Assembly: GCA_018716135.1 (NCBI GenBank)
Contig: DVKG01000008.1
Span: 1-64,000 of the forward strand
DNA: 64,000 bases
Direction of reading: 5' to 3'
Origin: Scybalosoma faecavium
Lineage (GTDB): Bacteria > Bacillota > Clostridia > Christensenellales > Christensenellaceae
Positions 8,634 to 16,471 of the stretch are shown one piece after another (positions within the stretch are counted from its first letter, which is position 1; the number at the start of each line of letters is the position of its first letter). A model generated the notes under the pieces. It was given only the letters and a program-made list of their open reading frames with translations. It made no database searches and was not told where the DNA came from. A program made the translations under genes and the position numbers.

Positions 8634-9080
8634 CTATTTTCCTTTACTGCGTTTAAACTCTGCGCGCAGCTCCTCGGGGACGTCTGCCTCAGATATTTGA
8701 TCGTGAATAGCCGTCGTTCCCGCAGCTTTTGCCGTTTCATAATACCAGCACTTGTACTCCAGTGTGCATAACGTCTTTTGAAGTTGATCCATCTGTGCAA
8801 TAACAGATTCTCTCTGCTTTTTTATAAGCTCATACCGCTTTTCAATTGTGCTGTCGCCTTCTATACACCAATCTATAAACGTCTTTATATCTTTGATCGG
8901 CATTCCCGTCTTTTTCAGGCACTCTATTATGTTCAGCCAGCCGAAGTCCTCATCCTTGAACATACGGATTCCTCCGCCTGAGCGCTCCAGAAAAGGCATC
9001 AAGCCTTCTTTGTCATAATATCTAAGCGTAGACGGCGCTACGCCCAACCTTTTTGCCATCTCACCTACAGTGTAAACCAT
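8634..9080 (-). CDS. MerR-family transcriptional regulator
   Basis: A 148-residue MerR regulator. The HTH is at residues 1-45 (YTVGEMAKRLGVAPSTLRYYDKE), followed by a long dimerising coiled coil (about 75-115). Cysteines are scattered but there is no metal-binding C-terminal motif, so it is more likely an aldehyde- or thiol-responsive relative such as the AdhR/YraB group than a metal sensor. The ATG at 9080 places the HTH at the very N-terminus, as in the family; longer frames reach back into the promoter region. It is divergent from the iron alcohol dehydrogenase gene, whose promoter has the long spacer typical of MerR control. Confidence 0.9.
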   Translation of the reverse strand: MVYTVGEMAKRLGVAPSTLRYYDKEGLMPFLERSGGGIRMFKDEDFGWLNIIECLKKTGMPIKDIKTFIDWCIEGDSTIEKRYELIKKQRESVIAQMDQLQKTLCTLEYKCWYYETAKAAGTTAIHDQISEADVPEELRAEFKRSKGK

Positions 9081-9115
9081 AAAATTTCCATCCCAAAAAA
9101 TATCTTCAAAAGCTA

Positions 9116-9146
9116 TTGACTTGAAGTTAACTTCAAGTTGTATAAT
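9116..9146 (+). promoter_or_regulatory. MerR-type promoter with palindromic operator
   Basis: -35 TTGACT (9116-9121) and -10 TATAAT (9141-9146) are separated by 19 bp, the over-long spacing that MerR activators correct. The spacer holds a perfect 20-bp palindrome with arms ACTTGAAGTT and AACTTCAAGT (9119-9138). It points toward the alcohol dehydrogenase gene at 9218. Confidence 0.85.
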
Positions 9147-9217
9147 CTTTTTGAGCTTAAGAACTTGTGATATTATATCATCAGGCTTGCAATATGTCAA
9201 ATAGGAGGATAAAAAAC

Positions 9218-10387
9218 GTGTTTAATATGTTTGTACCCACTAGAATAATCTTCGGCAGCGGAAGAATAAACGAACTCCACAGTCAAAATCTCCCGGGCAA
9301 AAAAGCTCTCTTAACAATCTCCAACGGTAAATCCGCCCGCGAGAGCGGCGCTCTTGCAAAAGTCGAATCTGAGCTGACACATGCCGGTGCAGAATACGCA
9401 GTTTTCGATAAAATAATGGCTAATCCTTTGAGATCCACAGTCATGGAGGGCGCTAACGCTGCGAAAGAAAACGAATGTGACTTTATAATCGCTCTGGGCG
9501 GAGGCAGCGTAATGGATGCTTCCAAAGGCATAGCAGCTATGGCAACCAACGACGGCGACATTTGGGACTACATTAGCGGAGGTACAGGCGGCGGAAAGCC
9601 TCTCGTTAACGCTCCCCTGCCTCTAATCGCAATTACCACCACAGCCGGTACGGGCAGCGAAGTTGATCAGTGGGGCGTAATTTCTAATGAAGTGACTAAT
9701 GAAAAAATAGGCTTCGGCGGTTATGACTCACTTTTCCCGAAAATTGCAATCGTAGACCCAGAGCTTATGCTATCCGTTCCCTCTAAATTTACGGCTTATC
9801 AGGGCTTTGACGCTCTTTTCCACAGTGTCGAATGCTACATTTCTTCCGCTGCAAATCTCATGAGCGATATGTATGCTCTGAGTGCTATTGAAAATATAGG
9901 CAAATATCTGGCGCGTGCAGTAAAAGACGGCAGCGACCTGGAGGCTCGCGAGCACGTCGCGTTTGCAAACACACTTTCCGGAGTAGTCATGACAATCAGC
10001 GGATGCACGAGCGAACATTCTATGGAGCACGCTATGAGCGCTTACCACCAAGAGCTTCCACACGGCGCAGGGCTGATTATGATCTCAAAAGAGTATTACA
10101 CTCACTTCATAAACAAAAACGTCTGCCCCGAACGCTTCATCCGCATGGCACAGGCTCTTGGTCTAAAGGACGCTGACAAGCCTATGGATTTCATCACCGC
10201 GCTCACTCAGCTCCAAAAGGAATGCGCTGTAGACGATCTTAAAATGTCTGAATACGGAATACAAAGCAGCGAATTCATGAGCATGGCGAAGAACGCGCGT
10301 GAAACTATGGGCGGGCTTTTTATGTGCGACAGAGTTCCTCTTTCTGACCAGGAATGCGCTGCGATATACGAAAAGTCTTTCAAATAG
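9218..10387 (+). CDS. iron-containing alcohol dehydrogenase
   Basis: A 389-residue group III alcohol dehydrogenase, cytoplasmic and NAD(P)H-dependent. It opens with the typical strand FVPTRIIFGSG, carries the nucleotide-binding GGGSVMDASKG and a metal site built from DALFHSVE, SEHSMEHAMS and ELPHGAGL. The substrate is likely a short aldehyde or alcohol. The GTG at 9218 is chosen: AGGAGG lies nine bases before it and the promoter -10 ends at 9146, which excludes the earlier in-frame ATG as a well-placed start. The divergent MerR regulator very probably activates it. No clear terminator follows; the next 247 bases hold no gene and lead to the broken sigK. Confidence 0.93.
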   Translation: MFNMFVPTRIIFGSGRINELHSQNLPGKKALLTISNGKSARESGALAKVESELTHAGAEYAVFDKIMANPLRSTVMEGANAAKENECDFIIALGGGSVMDASKGIAAMATNDGDIWDYISGGTGGGKPLVNAPLPLIAITTTAGTGSEVDQWGVISNEVTNEKIGFGGYDSLFPKIAIVDPELMLSVPSKFTAYQGFDALFHSVECYISSAANLMSDMYALSAIENIGKYLARAVKDGSDLEAREHVAFANTLSGVVMTISGCTSEHSMEHAMSAYHQELPHGAGLIMISKEYYTHFINKNVCPERFIRMAQALGLKDADKPMDFITALTQLQKECAVDDLKMSEYGIQSSEFMSMAKNARETMGGLFMCDRVPLSDQECAAIYEKSFK

Positions 10388-10634
10388 TATAGATTATAAG
10401 CAACAACTGCAGCCGGACAAAAAGCGATATATCCGCTCAGTTTTGCCAGTCAAAGGTCTGTCAATATACCGGCTGCGCAGCAGCTGAATCTGTACTGCAT
10501 CCCATTTGTTAGACGGTATGATATGCTGTCTAATAAGCGGGGTGTTTTACTTTTCCGCCAACTGTATAATCTACGCTGATATAATCAATATATCATGCAT
10601 TTCTATACTTCATGCTTCGTCGGGTTTTGAAATA

Positions 10635-11057
10635 TCAGCGCCACAGCTTGTCCTCAGTTTGCAAATAATAATTGCATCCGCAGCTCTGCCGGCTCTTTGA
10701 GTTTATTGTACTCAGCTTTTGCAATGTGTGTATTGCATTTTCTACGCACCGTGAAATATAAGTGGCGAGCTGAACATTCTTCTCAGGATTGAAGCTGTTT
10801 ACCCCTTTAATCAGCCCTATCGTTCCTATTGATATTATATCATCCTGCTCACCTGCCTGCGAATATTTTTTAGCTATGTGCGCTACCAATCTCAAATTAT
10901 GCTCTATTAAAGTGTCTTTCGCTTTTTCGTCACCCTCCAGCATTCGGGTTATGCACTCCTTCTCCCGCGAAGGACTAAGCGGCCGAGGGAACGTCCCCAT
11001 CCCTGTGCGAAGATATCCGGAAAAAAATATGCAGCGCAGTAATTCTACTAAACTCAT
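10635..11057 (-). CDS. sigK: sporulation sigma factor SigK, N-terminal fragment (interrupted)
   Basis: The mother-cell sigma factor SigK normally has about 230-240 residues; this frame encodes 140. Residues 1-107 match SigK: N-terminal segment, then PRPLSP, EHNLRLVAHIAKKY, DDIISIGTIGLIKG and LATYISRCVEN, covering sigma region 2. After Asn107 (10737) homology stops: ENAIHTLQKL replaces the expected ENEIL..., and a stop follows 33 codons later. Regions 3 and 4, which bind the -35 element, are missing and are not elsewhere in the window. GGGAGG five bases before the ATG at 11057 marks a genuine start. The break lies where, from memory, skin elements split sigK in Bacillus subtilis. It is either one half of a rearranging sigK or a dead gene. 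Confidence 0.88.
   Translation of the reverse strand: MSLVELLRCIFFSGYLRTGMGTFPRPLSPSREKECITRMLEGDEKAKDTLIEHNLRLVAHIAKKYSQAGEQDDIISIGTIGLIKGVNSFNPEKNVQLATYISRCVENAIHTLQKLSTINSKSRQSCGCNYYLQTEDKLWR
10735..10739 (-). other. sigK break point, candidate attachment core
   Basis: On the minus strand AATGC spans the last conserved codon (Asn107) and the first divergent base. In B. subtilis the skin crossover core is, as I recall it, AATGA in the equivalent codons. The partner site would lie left of the window. Confidence 0.4.
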
Positions 11058-11154
11058 AGACACCTCCCAAAGTAAATATATACTATTTAAATATGCCAAA
11101 TTACTTAAAATATTTACAAAAATCGAAATCAAAGTATAAGTTTACTAATTATAC

Positions 11155-11182
11155 TTGAAAATTCGGCATTCTGTGTTATAAT
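11155..11182 (+). promoter_or_regulatory. promoter of the polysaccharide deacetylase gene
   Basis: TTGAAA (11155-11160), 16-bp spacer, TATAAT (11177-11182), about 40 bases before the TTG start at 11229. Confidence 0.65.
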
Positions 11183-11228
11183 AAGTGTGGTTTTAAAACA
11201 TAGGAAAAACTGAAAGGAAGTATGTCTA

Positions 11229-12419
11229 TTGAGCAGCAAACATTACAAACAAGGACGTCACTCCAGACCCGGATCGTTCGCACGCAAGAAAAGAAACAAA
11301 CGATATCTGATAGCAGCGATAATCCTGATTGTCTTAGCTGTCGCTGCCGTGTTTGCACTAATATTCAGCAATATTGACAGGACATCTCAGGCGGCAGATA
11401 ATCCCTCACAGTCATCGCCGCCGACTGAATCGCCAAGCAGTGCATCAACACAGGCTCAGGAAACTGAATCGCCAAGCGCCATACCTTCCGCGCAGCCTTC
11501 AGAAACTCTTTCAACCGGAACACCGATCGGCGCGGCAATTGATAATATCAAACCTACTCAGTTTATTACTTCTCTCAGCGTAAACGGACAAGACGTCGTT
11601 CTAGACGAAGATTCTGATTCTGCAGTAATCGACTTAGGCAAAACCGCTGATTTTGGTGAAGTCAAAGTCGAAACGCCGCAAGGTGTCACCGTAAACTCCG
11701 GCGAAGGCAATCATAGGCTCTCGCGCGGTGATAATATGATCGCTATTTCAGTATCTGACAAGAATGGTACGACAAAAGAGCTTTCTCTCAATATTAAAAG
11801 AGGAGAACCTATAACTTTTGTAGATAAAAGTGTATTTAACACAGACGGCTCTATGGTTTGCCTTACTATGGATGATGGAACGCCGGCTGCTAACGTCGAA
11901 AAAGCTTTAGATATTTTTAAGCAGCATGACGTCAAATGCACATTCTTCGTATGCGGCGACTATCTCAAAGCCGCTCCTGAAATTTGGCAGCGTGCCATTT
12001 CCGAAGGGCACGAAGTAGCATGGCACTCTATGCACCATGAAAATATGCTGCAAAAAGGCGCAGATTATTTAAGAAGCGATATAGAGGAGTGGGAAACATT
12101 AGCGCATCAGATTCTGGGCGATGATTATCAGATTCCCGCCATTTTAAGACTTCCGTACGGCGCCGGTCAATCTGTCGATACTATCCAGGCTGTGCTAAAA
12201 GAGAAAGGCTATCGTTCAATATATTGGAGCGTCGATCCTTTCACTGAGGCTGCCAGCAGGACAAGCTCAGATTTTGCCGATGTAATCACTTCTAAGACTA
12301 GTGAAGATTCCATAATTCTCATTCACTTTAAAGATGTAGATTTAGGCGCATTAGAACAATCCATTGAATACCTTACAAGCCATTTTAAATTAGGGCGCGT
12401 ATCAGACTTTTTGGATTAG
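11229..12419 (+). CDS. membrane-anchored polysaccharide deacetylase (NodB domain)
   Basis: A 396-residue surface enzyme expected to remove acetyl groups from peptidoglycan or another cell-wall glycan. A basic N-terminus is followed by one membrane helix (about 27-48) and a Ser/Thr/Pro/Glu-rich linker (50-100). A beta-rich cadherin-like domain follows (about 107-190), then the NodB domain (about 205-396). NodB motifs: LTMDDGTP (catalytic Asp pair, variant of TFDDGP), the metal histidines of HSMHHENM, LRLPYGAG and a final IILIHF. The start is TTG at 11229 with AAAGGAAG eight bases upstream. It stands alone between its promoter and a strong terminator. Confidence 0.92.
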   Translation: MSSKHYKQGRHSRPGSFARKKRNKRYLIAAIILIVLAVAAVFALIFSNIDRTSQAADNPSQSSPPTESPSSASTQAQETESPSAIPSAQPSETLSTGTPIGAAIDNIKPTQFITSLSVNGQDVVLDEDSDSAVIDLGKTADFGEVKVETPQGVTVNSGEGNHRLSRGDNMIAISVSDKNGTTKELSLNIKRGEPITFVDKSVFNTDGSMVCLTMDDGTPAANVEKALDIFKQHDVKCTFFVCGDYLKAAPEIWQRAISEGHEVAWHSMHHENMLQKGADYLRSDIEEWETLAHQILGDDYQIPAILRLPYGAGQSVDTIQAVLKEKGYRSIYWSVDPFTEAASRTSSDFADVITSKTSEDSIILIHFKDVDLGALEQSIEYLTSHFKLGRVSDFLD

Positions 12420-12440
12420 ATTTTACTATTGAAAACATAT

Positions 12441-12474
12441 AAAAACGGCTCTGCATATGCAGAGCCGTTTTTAC
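12441..12474. terminator. bidirectional terminator after the deacetylase gene
   Basis: AAAAACGGCTCTGCAT pairs with ATGCAGAGCCGTTTTT, a near-continuous palindrome with A-run and T-run ends. It serves the deacetylase gene (+) and the metal-binding protein gene (-). Confidence 0.85.
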
Positions 12475-12495
12475 ATTACACATAACACATATACT

Positions 12496-12747
12496 TTATT
12501 TTCTGGAGAAAAGACCTTTCTTTTTATATGCTTCTTTCTCAGCGGAAACAAATGTATAGCCCGCCTCTTTTATCACATCTGCGAGTCGTTCCTCATTTAT
12601 ATCATCCTCAGTTACTATCACGGTCTGTTTTTTACTGTGCGAAGATGATACCTTCTTAACATCAAAAGCTTTGCGCACTGCATCATTAACATGAGCCTCG
12701 CACATTCCGCATGCCATGCCATCCACATTTACAGTTATTCTATACAT
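12496..12747 (-). CDS. small heavy-metal-associated domain protein
   Basis: An 83-residue cytoplasmic protein with one HMA fold. The metal-binding loop is MACGMCEAHV, a GMxCxxC-type variant in which the two cysteines sit at positions 13 and 16. A basic tail (KKKGLFSRK) follows. Single HMA proteins usually act as copper chaperones, but neither a copper ATPase nor CsoR is nearby, so the role is inferred from the fold alone. It is monocistronic and ends at the shared terminator. Confidence 0.82.
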   Translation of the reverse strand: MYRITVNVDGMACGMCEAHVNDAVRKAFDVKKVSSSHSKKQTVIVTEDDINEERLADVIKEAGYTFVSAEKEAYKKKGLFSRK

Positions 12748-12913
12748 AAAACCTACTCCTTTTCCAAAAAACTACAGCACTCAGAATTCAGAATTTTAAT
12801 TCTAACGCCCGACGTTTAATGCTTACCCAAACTGCGCGAGTTATATCTCACTAACTCAGTTCTATGTTAAATTATATTACTTTTTAATATCCATGTCAAA
12901 TTTAATTACATAC

Positions 12914-12950
12914 GAAAAGCCCCTCAAGCTTGCGCCCGAGGAGCTCTTCT
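12914..12950 (-). terminator. terminator of the thl-crt-hbd operon
   Basis: On the minus strand AAGAGC-T-CCTC pairs with GAGG-G-GCTTTT around a 12-base loop, ending in a short T-run, about 40 bases after the hbd stop. Confidence 0.7.
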
Positions 12951-12989
12951 AGTCTGTTAGACCACACCCAAATATTTAAACTCTATTAA

Positions 12990-13838
12990 TTACTTCTTTG
13001 TGTAATCGAAGAAGCCCTTGCCGCTCTTCATACCGAGCTGTCCAGCACGAACCATCTTCTTCAGCAGTGTGTGAGGACGATACTTGGGATCGCCTGTCTC
13101 AGAATACATAACATCCATGATAGCCAGGCAAACATCCAGACCAATCAGGTCGCCCAGAGCGAGCGGTCCCATGGGATGGTTAGCGCCGAGCTTCATAGCT
13201 GTGTCGATGTCAGCTGCGGAAGCCAGACCTTCAGCATAGATGCCGATACCTTCGTTGATCATAGGAATGAGGATTCTGTTAACAACAAAGCCGGGACCCT
13301 CAGCGATGTCAACGGGAGTCTTGCCAAGAGCCTTAGAAAGCTCTGTGATGTAAGCAGCTGTCTCTTCGCTTGTCTGCTGACCCTTGATAACCTCAACCAG
13401 CTTCATAGCGGGAACGGGATTGAAGAAGTGCATACCGCAAACCTTGTCAGGTCTCTTTGTGAAAGCAGCTATCTCTGTGATAGACAGAGAAGATGTGTTT
13501 GTAGCAAAGATAACTTCGGGAGCGCAGATGCGATCCAGATCTGTGAACAGAGCGCGCTTGAACTCGATGTTCTCTGCGATTGTCTCTACGATGAACTCTC
13601 TGTCTGCAAACTTCTCGATATCTGTTGTCATTGTGACGCGAGACTGGATAGCAGCCTTTTCATCTTCAGTCATTCTGCCTTTAGCAACAGCCTTGGAAAG
13701 GTTCTTTTCGATGATAGCATTTGCCTTATCCAGAGTAGCCTGATGTCTGCTTCTCATCAGAACTTCGTGACCTGCCTGAGCGAATGTCTGTACGATACCA
13801 GCGCCCATTGTACCTGTTCCGAGTACGCCAACTTTCAT
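12990..13838 (-). CDS. hbd: 3-hydroxybutyryl-CoA dehydrogenase
   Basis: The 282-residue enzyme reduces acetoacetyl-CoA to 3-hydroxybutyryl-CoA with NAD(P)H, the second step of butyryl-CoA formation. The Rossmann glycine motif GVLGTGTMGAGIVQTFAQ opens the protein. The catalytic region includes NTSSLSITEIA and GMHFFNPVPAMKLVE, with EGPGFVVNRILIPMINE near the C-terminal domain. The ATG at 13838 has GGAGG eight bases upstream; the longer frame lacks such a site. It is the last gene of thl-crt-hbd, 43 bases after crt, and is followed by a terminator. Confidence 0.97.
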   Translation of the reverse strand: MKVGVLGTGTMGAGIVQTFAQAGHEVLMRSRHQATLDKANAIIEKNLSKAVAKGRMTEDEKAAIQSRVTMTTDIEKFADREFIVETIAENIEFKRALFTDLDRICAPEVIFATNTSSLSITEIAAFTKRPDKVCGMHFFNPVPAMKLVEVIKGQQTSEETAAYITELSKALGKTPVDIAEGPGFVVNRILIPMINEGIGIYAEGLASAADIDTAMKLGANHPMGPLALGDLIGLDVCLAIMDVMYSETGDPKYRPHTLLKKMVRAGQLGMKSGKGFFDYTKK

Positions 13839-13881
13839 TATAATATCCTCCAAAATTTTGTTTTAATCTTTAAAAAATAAT

Positions 13882-14658
13882 TTATTTATTTACAAACGGT
13901 TCGGGTTTTCTCTTCTCGACAAAAGCCGTCATAGCGTTTGTAACATCTACAGTCTCAAAGCAAGAGCCGAACATCTTTTCTTCGATAGCAGCTCCCTGCT
14001 CGATATCAACCTGAAGTCCCTCATTGATAGCTCTCTTACTAGCGCGAACAGCTATAGGCGCATTCTTAGCAATGCGGTGAGCCAGCTCGTTGCATTTTTC
14101 CATAAGAGACTCTCTGGGAACTACAACATCCACCAGTCCGATATCCAGCGCTTCTTCTGCGGTAATCTTCTTAGCTGTGAAGATCATCTCTTTCGCCTTA
14201 CTAGCTCCGACTATACGAGCGAGACGCTGCGTACCGCCGAAACCGGGAGTAATACCGAGACCTGTCTCCGGTTGACCAAACAACGCGTTATCAGCCGCAT
14301 AGCGCATATCGCAAGCCATGCTCAATTCGCATCCGCCACCCAGTGCAAAACCATTGACAGCCGCAATTGTAGGTATTGGGAAGGATTCAACCTTAAGAAA
14401 AACATCATTGCCCTTCTTAGCAAACTTCGCGCCTTCCTCTTTGCTCAGACCGCGCATGTATGCTATATCAGCGCCAGCTACGAAAGACTTCTTCCCCGCA
14501 CCTGTAATTATAACGCACCTAACTGTATCCAGGTCGATATTATCCAAGCATTCGTTCAGATCATCAAGAACCTGGTTATTCAGCGCGTTGAGTTCCTTCT
14601 CACGGTTTATCGTGATCGTTCCTACATATCCCTCTTGGGTGTATTTTACGAACTCCAT
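13882..14658 (-). CDS. crt: 3-hydroxybutyryl-CoA dehydratase (crotonase)
   Basis: A 258-residue crotonase that removes water from 3-hydroxybutyryl-CoA to give crotonyl-CoA. The oxyanion-hole motifs FVAGADIAYM and NGFALGGGCELSMACDMRYA are present, and the catalytic glutamates lie in GGGCELS and GQPETGLGI. GAGGAGG lies five bases before the ATG at 14658, which decides the start. It is the middle gene of thl-crt-hbd. Other crotonase reactions are possible in principle, but the neighbours fix this role. Confidence 0.95.
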   Translation of the reverse strand: MEFVKYTQEGYVGTITINREKELNALNNQVLDDLNECLDNIDLDTVRCVIITGAGKKSFVAGADIAYMRGLSKEEGAKFAKKGNDVFLKVESFPIPTIAAVNGFALGGGCELSMACDMRYAADNALFGQPETGLGITPGFGGTQRLARIVGASKAKEMIFTAKKITAEEALDIGLVDVVVPRESLMEKCNELAHRIAKNAPIAVRASKRAINEGLQVDIEQGAAIEEKMFGSCFETVDVTNAMTAFVEKRKPEPFVNK

Positions 14659-14760
14659 GTAAACCTCCTCAGACATTAATGATGTCTTAATATGAGCGCG
14701 ACGAGTAACTTACGCCGCGCATCATATACATTACTTTAAGGTACTATTTTATCTTTTAAA

Positions 14761-15939
14761 TTAAAGCTTCTCTACGATAACAGCTTCGCCCATGCCGCCG
14801 CCGATGCAAAGTGTAGCAACACCCTTCTGACCAGCTGCCAGCTCATGGAGCAGTGTAACGAGGATTCTGCAGCCAGAACCGCCGATGGGGTGACCAAGTG
14901 CGATTGCGCCGCCCTTCGGATTCAGCTTCTCTGCGGGAATCTCAAGTTCCTTACCAACTTCGATAGCCTGAGCTGCGAAAGCTTCGTTAGCTTCGAAGAT
15001 GTCGATGTCAGCAGATGTCAGACCGGACTTAGCATATGCATCCTTAACGGAGGGGATCGGACCGAGACCCATTACCTTAGGATCAACACCCTTAGAACCT
15101 GTAGCTACGATCTTAGCCATGGGCTTGAGGTTGTGAGCCTTTACGAAATCCTCAGAAGCTACGATTACGCAAGCTGCGCCGTCGTTGATACCGGAAGCGT
15201 TAGCTGCTGTAACTGTGCCGTCCTTTATGAAAGCGGGCTTCAGCTTAGCCATCTTCTCGAGAGAAGCGCCGAACTTCGGATACTCGTCTGTGTCGAATAC
15301 AACCGGATCGCCCTTTCTCTGGGGGATAACAACGGGAACGATCTCATCCTTGAATGCGCCGCTCTTTACAGCTGCCTCTGCCTTCTGCTGAGACTTAACT
15401 GCAAATTCATCCTGCATTTCTCTTGTGATGCCATACTCAGCTGCTACGTTCTCAGCTGTAACGCCCATGTGATAATCATTGAATGCTTCCCACAGACCAT
15501 CGTTTACCATTGTGTCGATAATCTTGTTGTTGTTCATTCTAGCGCCCCAACGAGCTGTCGGAATTGCATAGGGAGCGTTGCTCATGCTCTCAGCGCCGCC
15601 TGCTACTACGCACTCAGCTTCGCCTGCAAGGATGTATCTGTAAGCCAGAGATACTGCATGGAGAGAAGAACCGCAAACCTTATTGATTGTTGTTGCAGGA
15701 ATCTCAACCGGAATACCAGCCTTGATGGCCATCTGACGAGCGGGGCTCTGACCCTGACCAGCCTGGAGTACGTTACCCATAACTACTTCGTCTACGTCCT
15801 TAGCGTCTACGCCTGCGCGCTCCAGCGCACCCTTAATAACTGTAGCACCGAGGTCTGCTGCCTTTACGCTCTTCAGAGAGCCGCCGAAGCTGCCAATTGC
15901 TGTTCTGCAAGCGCCGAGCAAGTATACTGTCTTTTTCAT
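14761..15939 (-). CDS. thl: acetyl-CoA acetyltransferase (thiolase)
   Basis: A 392-residue thiolase that condenses two acetyl-CoA to acetoacetyl-CoA, feeding crt and hbd downstream. Catalytic residues are in NKVCGSSLHAV (acyl-accepting Cys), GGAIALGHPIGGSG (His) and LCIGGGMGEA (second Cys). The ATG at 15939 follows AAAGGAG by nine bases; the frame start further upstream is not supported. It is the first gene of the operon, with a promoter about 185 bases upstream carrying a Rex-like site. Confidence 0.96.
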   Translation of the reverse strand: MKKTVYLLGACRTAIGSFGGSLKSVKAADLGATVIKGALERAGVDAKDVDEVVMGNVLQAGQGQSPARQMAIKAGIPVEIPATTINKVCGSSLHAVSLAYRYILAGEAECVVAGGAESMSNAPYAIPTARWGARMNNNKIIDTMVNDGLWEAFNDYHMGVTAENVAAEYGITREMQDEFAVKSQQKAEAAVKSGAFKDEIVPVVIPQRKGDPVVFDTDEYPKFGASLEKMAKLKPAFIKDGTVTAANASGINDGAACVIVASEDFVKAHNLKPMAKIVATGSKGVDPKVMGLGPIPSVKDAYAKSGLTSADIDIFEANEAFAAQAIEVGKELEIPAEKLNPKGGAIALGHPIGGSGCRILVTLLHELAAGQKGVATLCIGGGMGEAVIVEKL

Positions 15940-16102
15940 TGTTGCAATTCTCCTTTTTATCAAGAAATGTTTAACATTATTTTATACAAAGTTTCTTCCG
16001 GCACGTCATTGCCGATATTGAGTGCCGATTATGTAACATCATTGCGTGACCTAAACGCCCAAATTCCTGCCGGCCATAAATTCAAGCTATTTCATCACAA
16101 CA

Positions 16103-16120
16103 TCGTTATCTATCTCACAA
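16103..16120. promoter_or_regulatory. Rex-like operator at the thl promoter
   Basis: On the minus strand TTGTGAGATAGATAACGA fits the redox-sensor Rex pattern TTGTNAA-N4-TTAACAA at most half-site positions. It lies just downstream of the -10 box, where binding would block transcription. Rex is known to control these butyrate genes in clostridia. Confidence 0.45.
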
Positions 16121-16124
16121 TGCA

Positions 16125-16152
16125 ATAATACCACTTTTTTAGAAAAAATCAA
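16125..16152 (-). promoter_or_regulatory. promoter of thl-crt-hbd
   Basis: -35 TTGATT (16152-16147), 16-bp spacer, -10 TATTAT (16130-16125). The leader to thl is about 180 bases and has no obvious riboswitch. I see nothing further in 16153-16416, which is AT-rich. Confidence 0.65.
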
Positions 16153-16416
16153 CCCTTTTTTGATAAAAAACAGCTCTTTTTCAAAAAAAATTTATGGTAT
16201 CATTGAATGAAACTATATACTATTCTATATGCCAGTCCGCCTTACAATTTACTTATAAATATTAATACTTAGTACATCTTAAAGCAGTTATAAATCCGAG
16301 AGAATCATTTCATATTTCTCTCAAACTCCGACTGTATTATAATAACAAATTTGTAGCAAAATTGCAACCGATATGCGTACTTTTTCTTTATTTCCACTAA
16401 TTTACAATATTTTGTA

Positions 16417-16453
16417 TAGAAAACACCCTGCCGCATTCATTGGCAGGGTGTCG
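16417..16453 (-). terminator. terminator of bcd-etfB-etfA
   Basis: ACACCCTGCC (16423-16432) pairs with GGCAGGGTGT (16442-16451); read on the minus strand it is followed by TTTTC. It lies 20 bases after the etfA stop. Confidence 0.85.
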
Positions 16454-16471
16454 TTAATTTATGTTTTAATA

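Noticed and set aside
10388..10634. C-terminal half of SigK or another gene between adh and the sigK fragment
   Set aside because: Reading all frames shows only short pieces with no sigma region 3 or 4 motifs.
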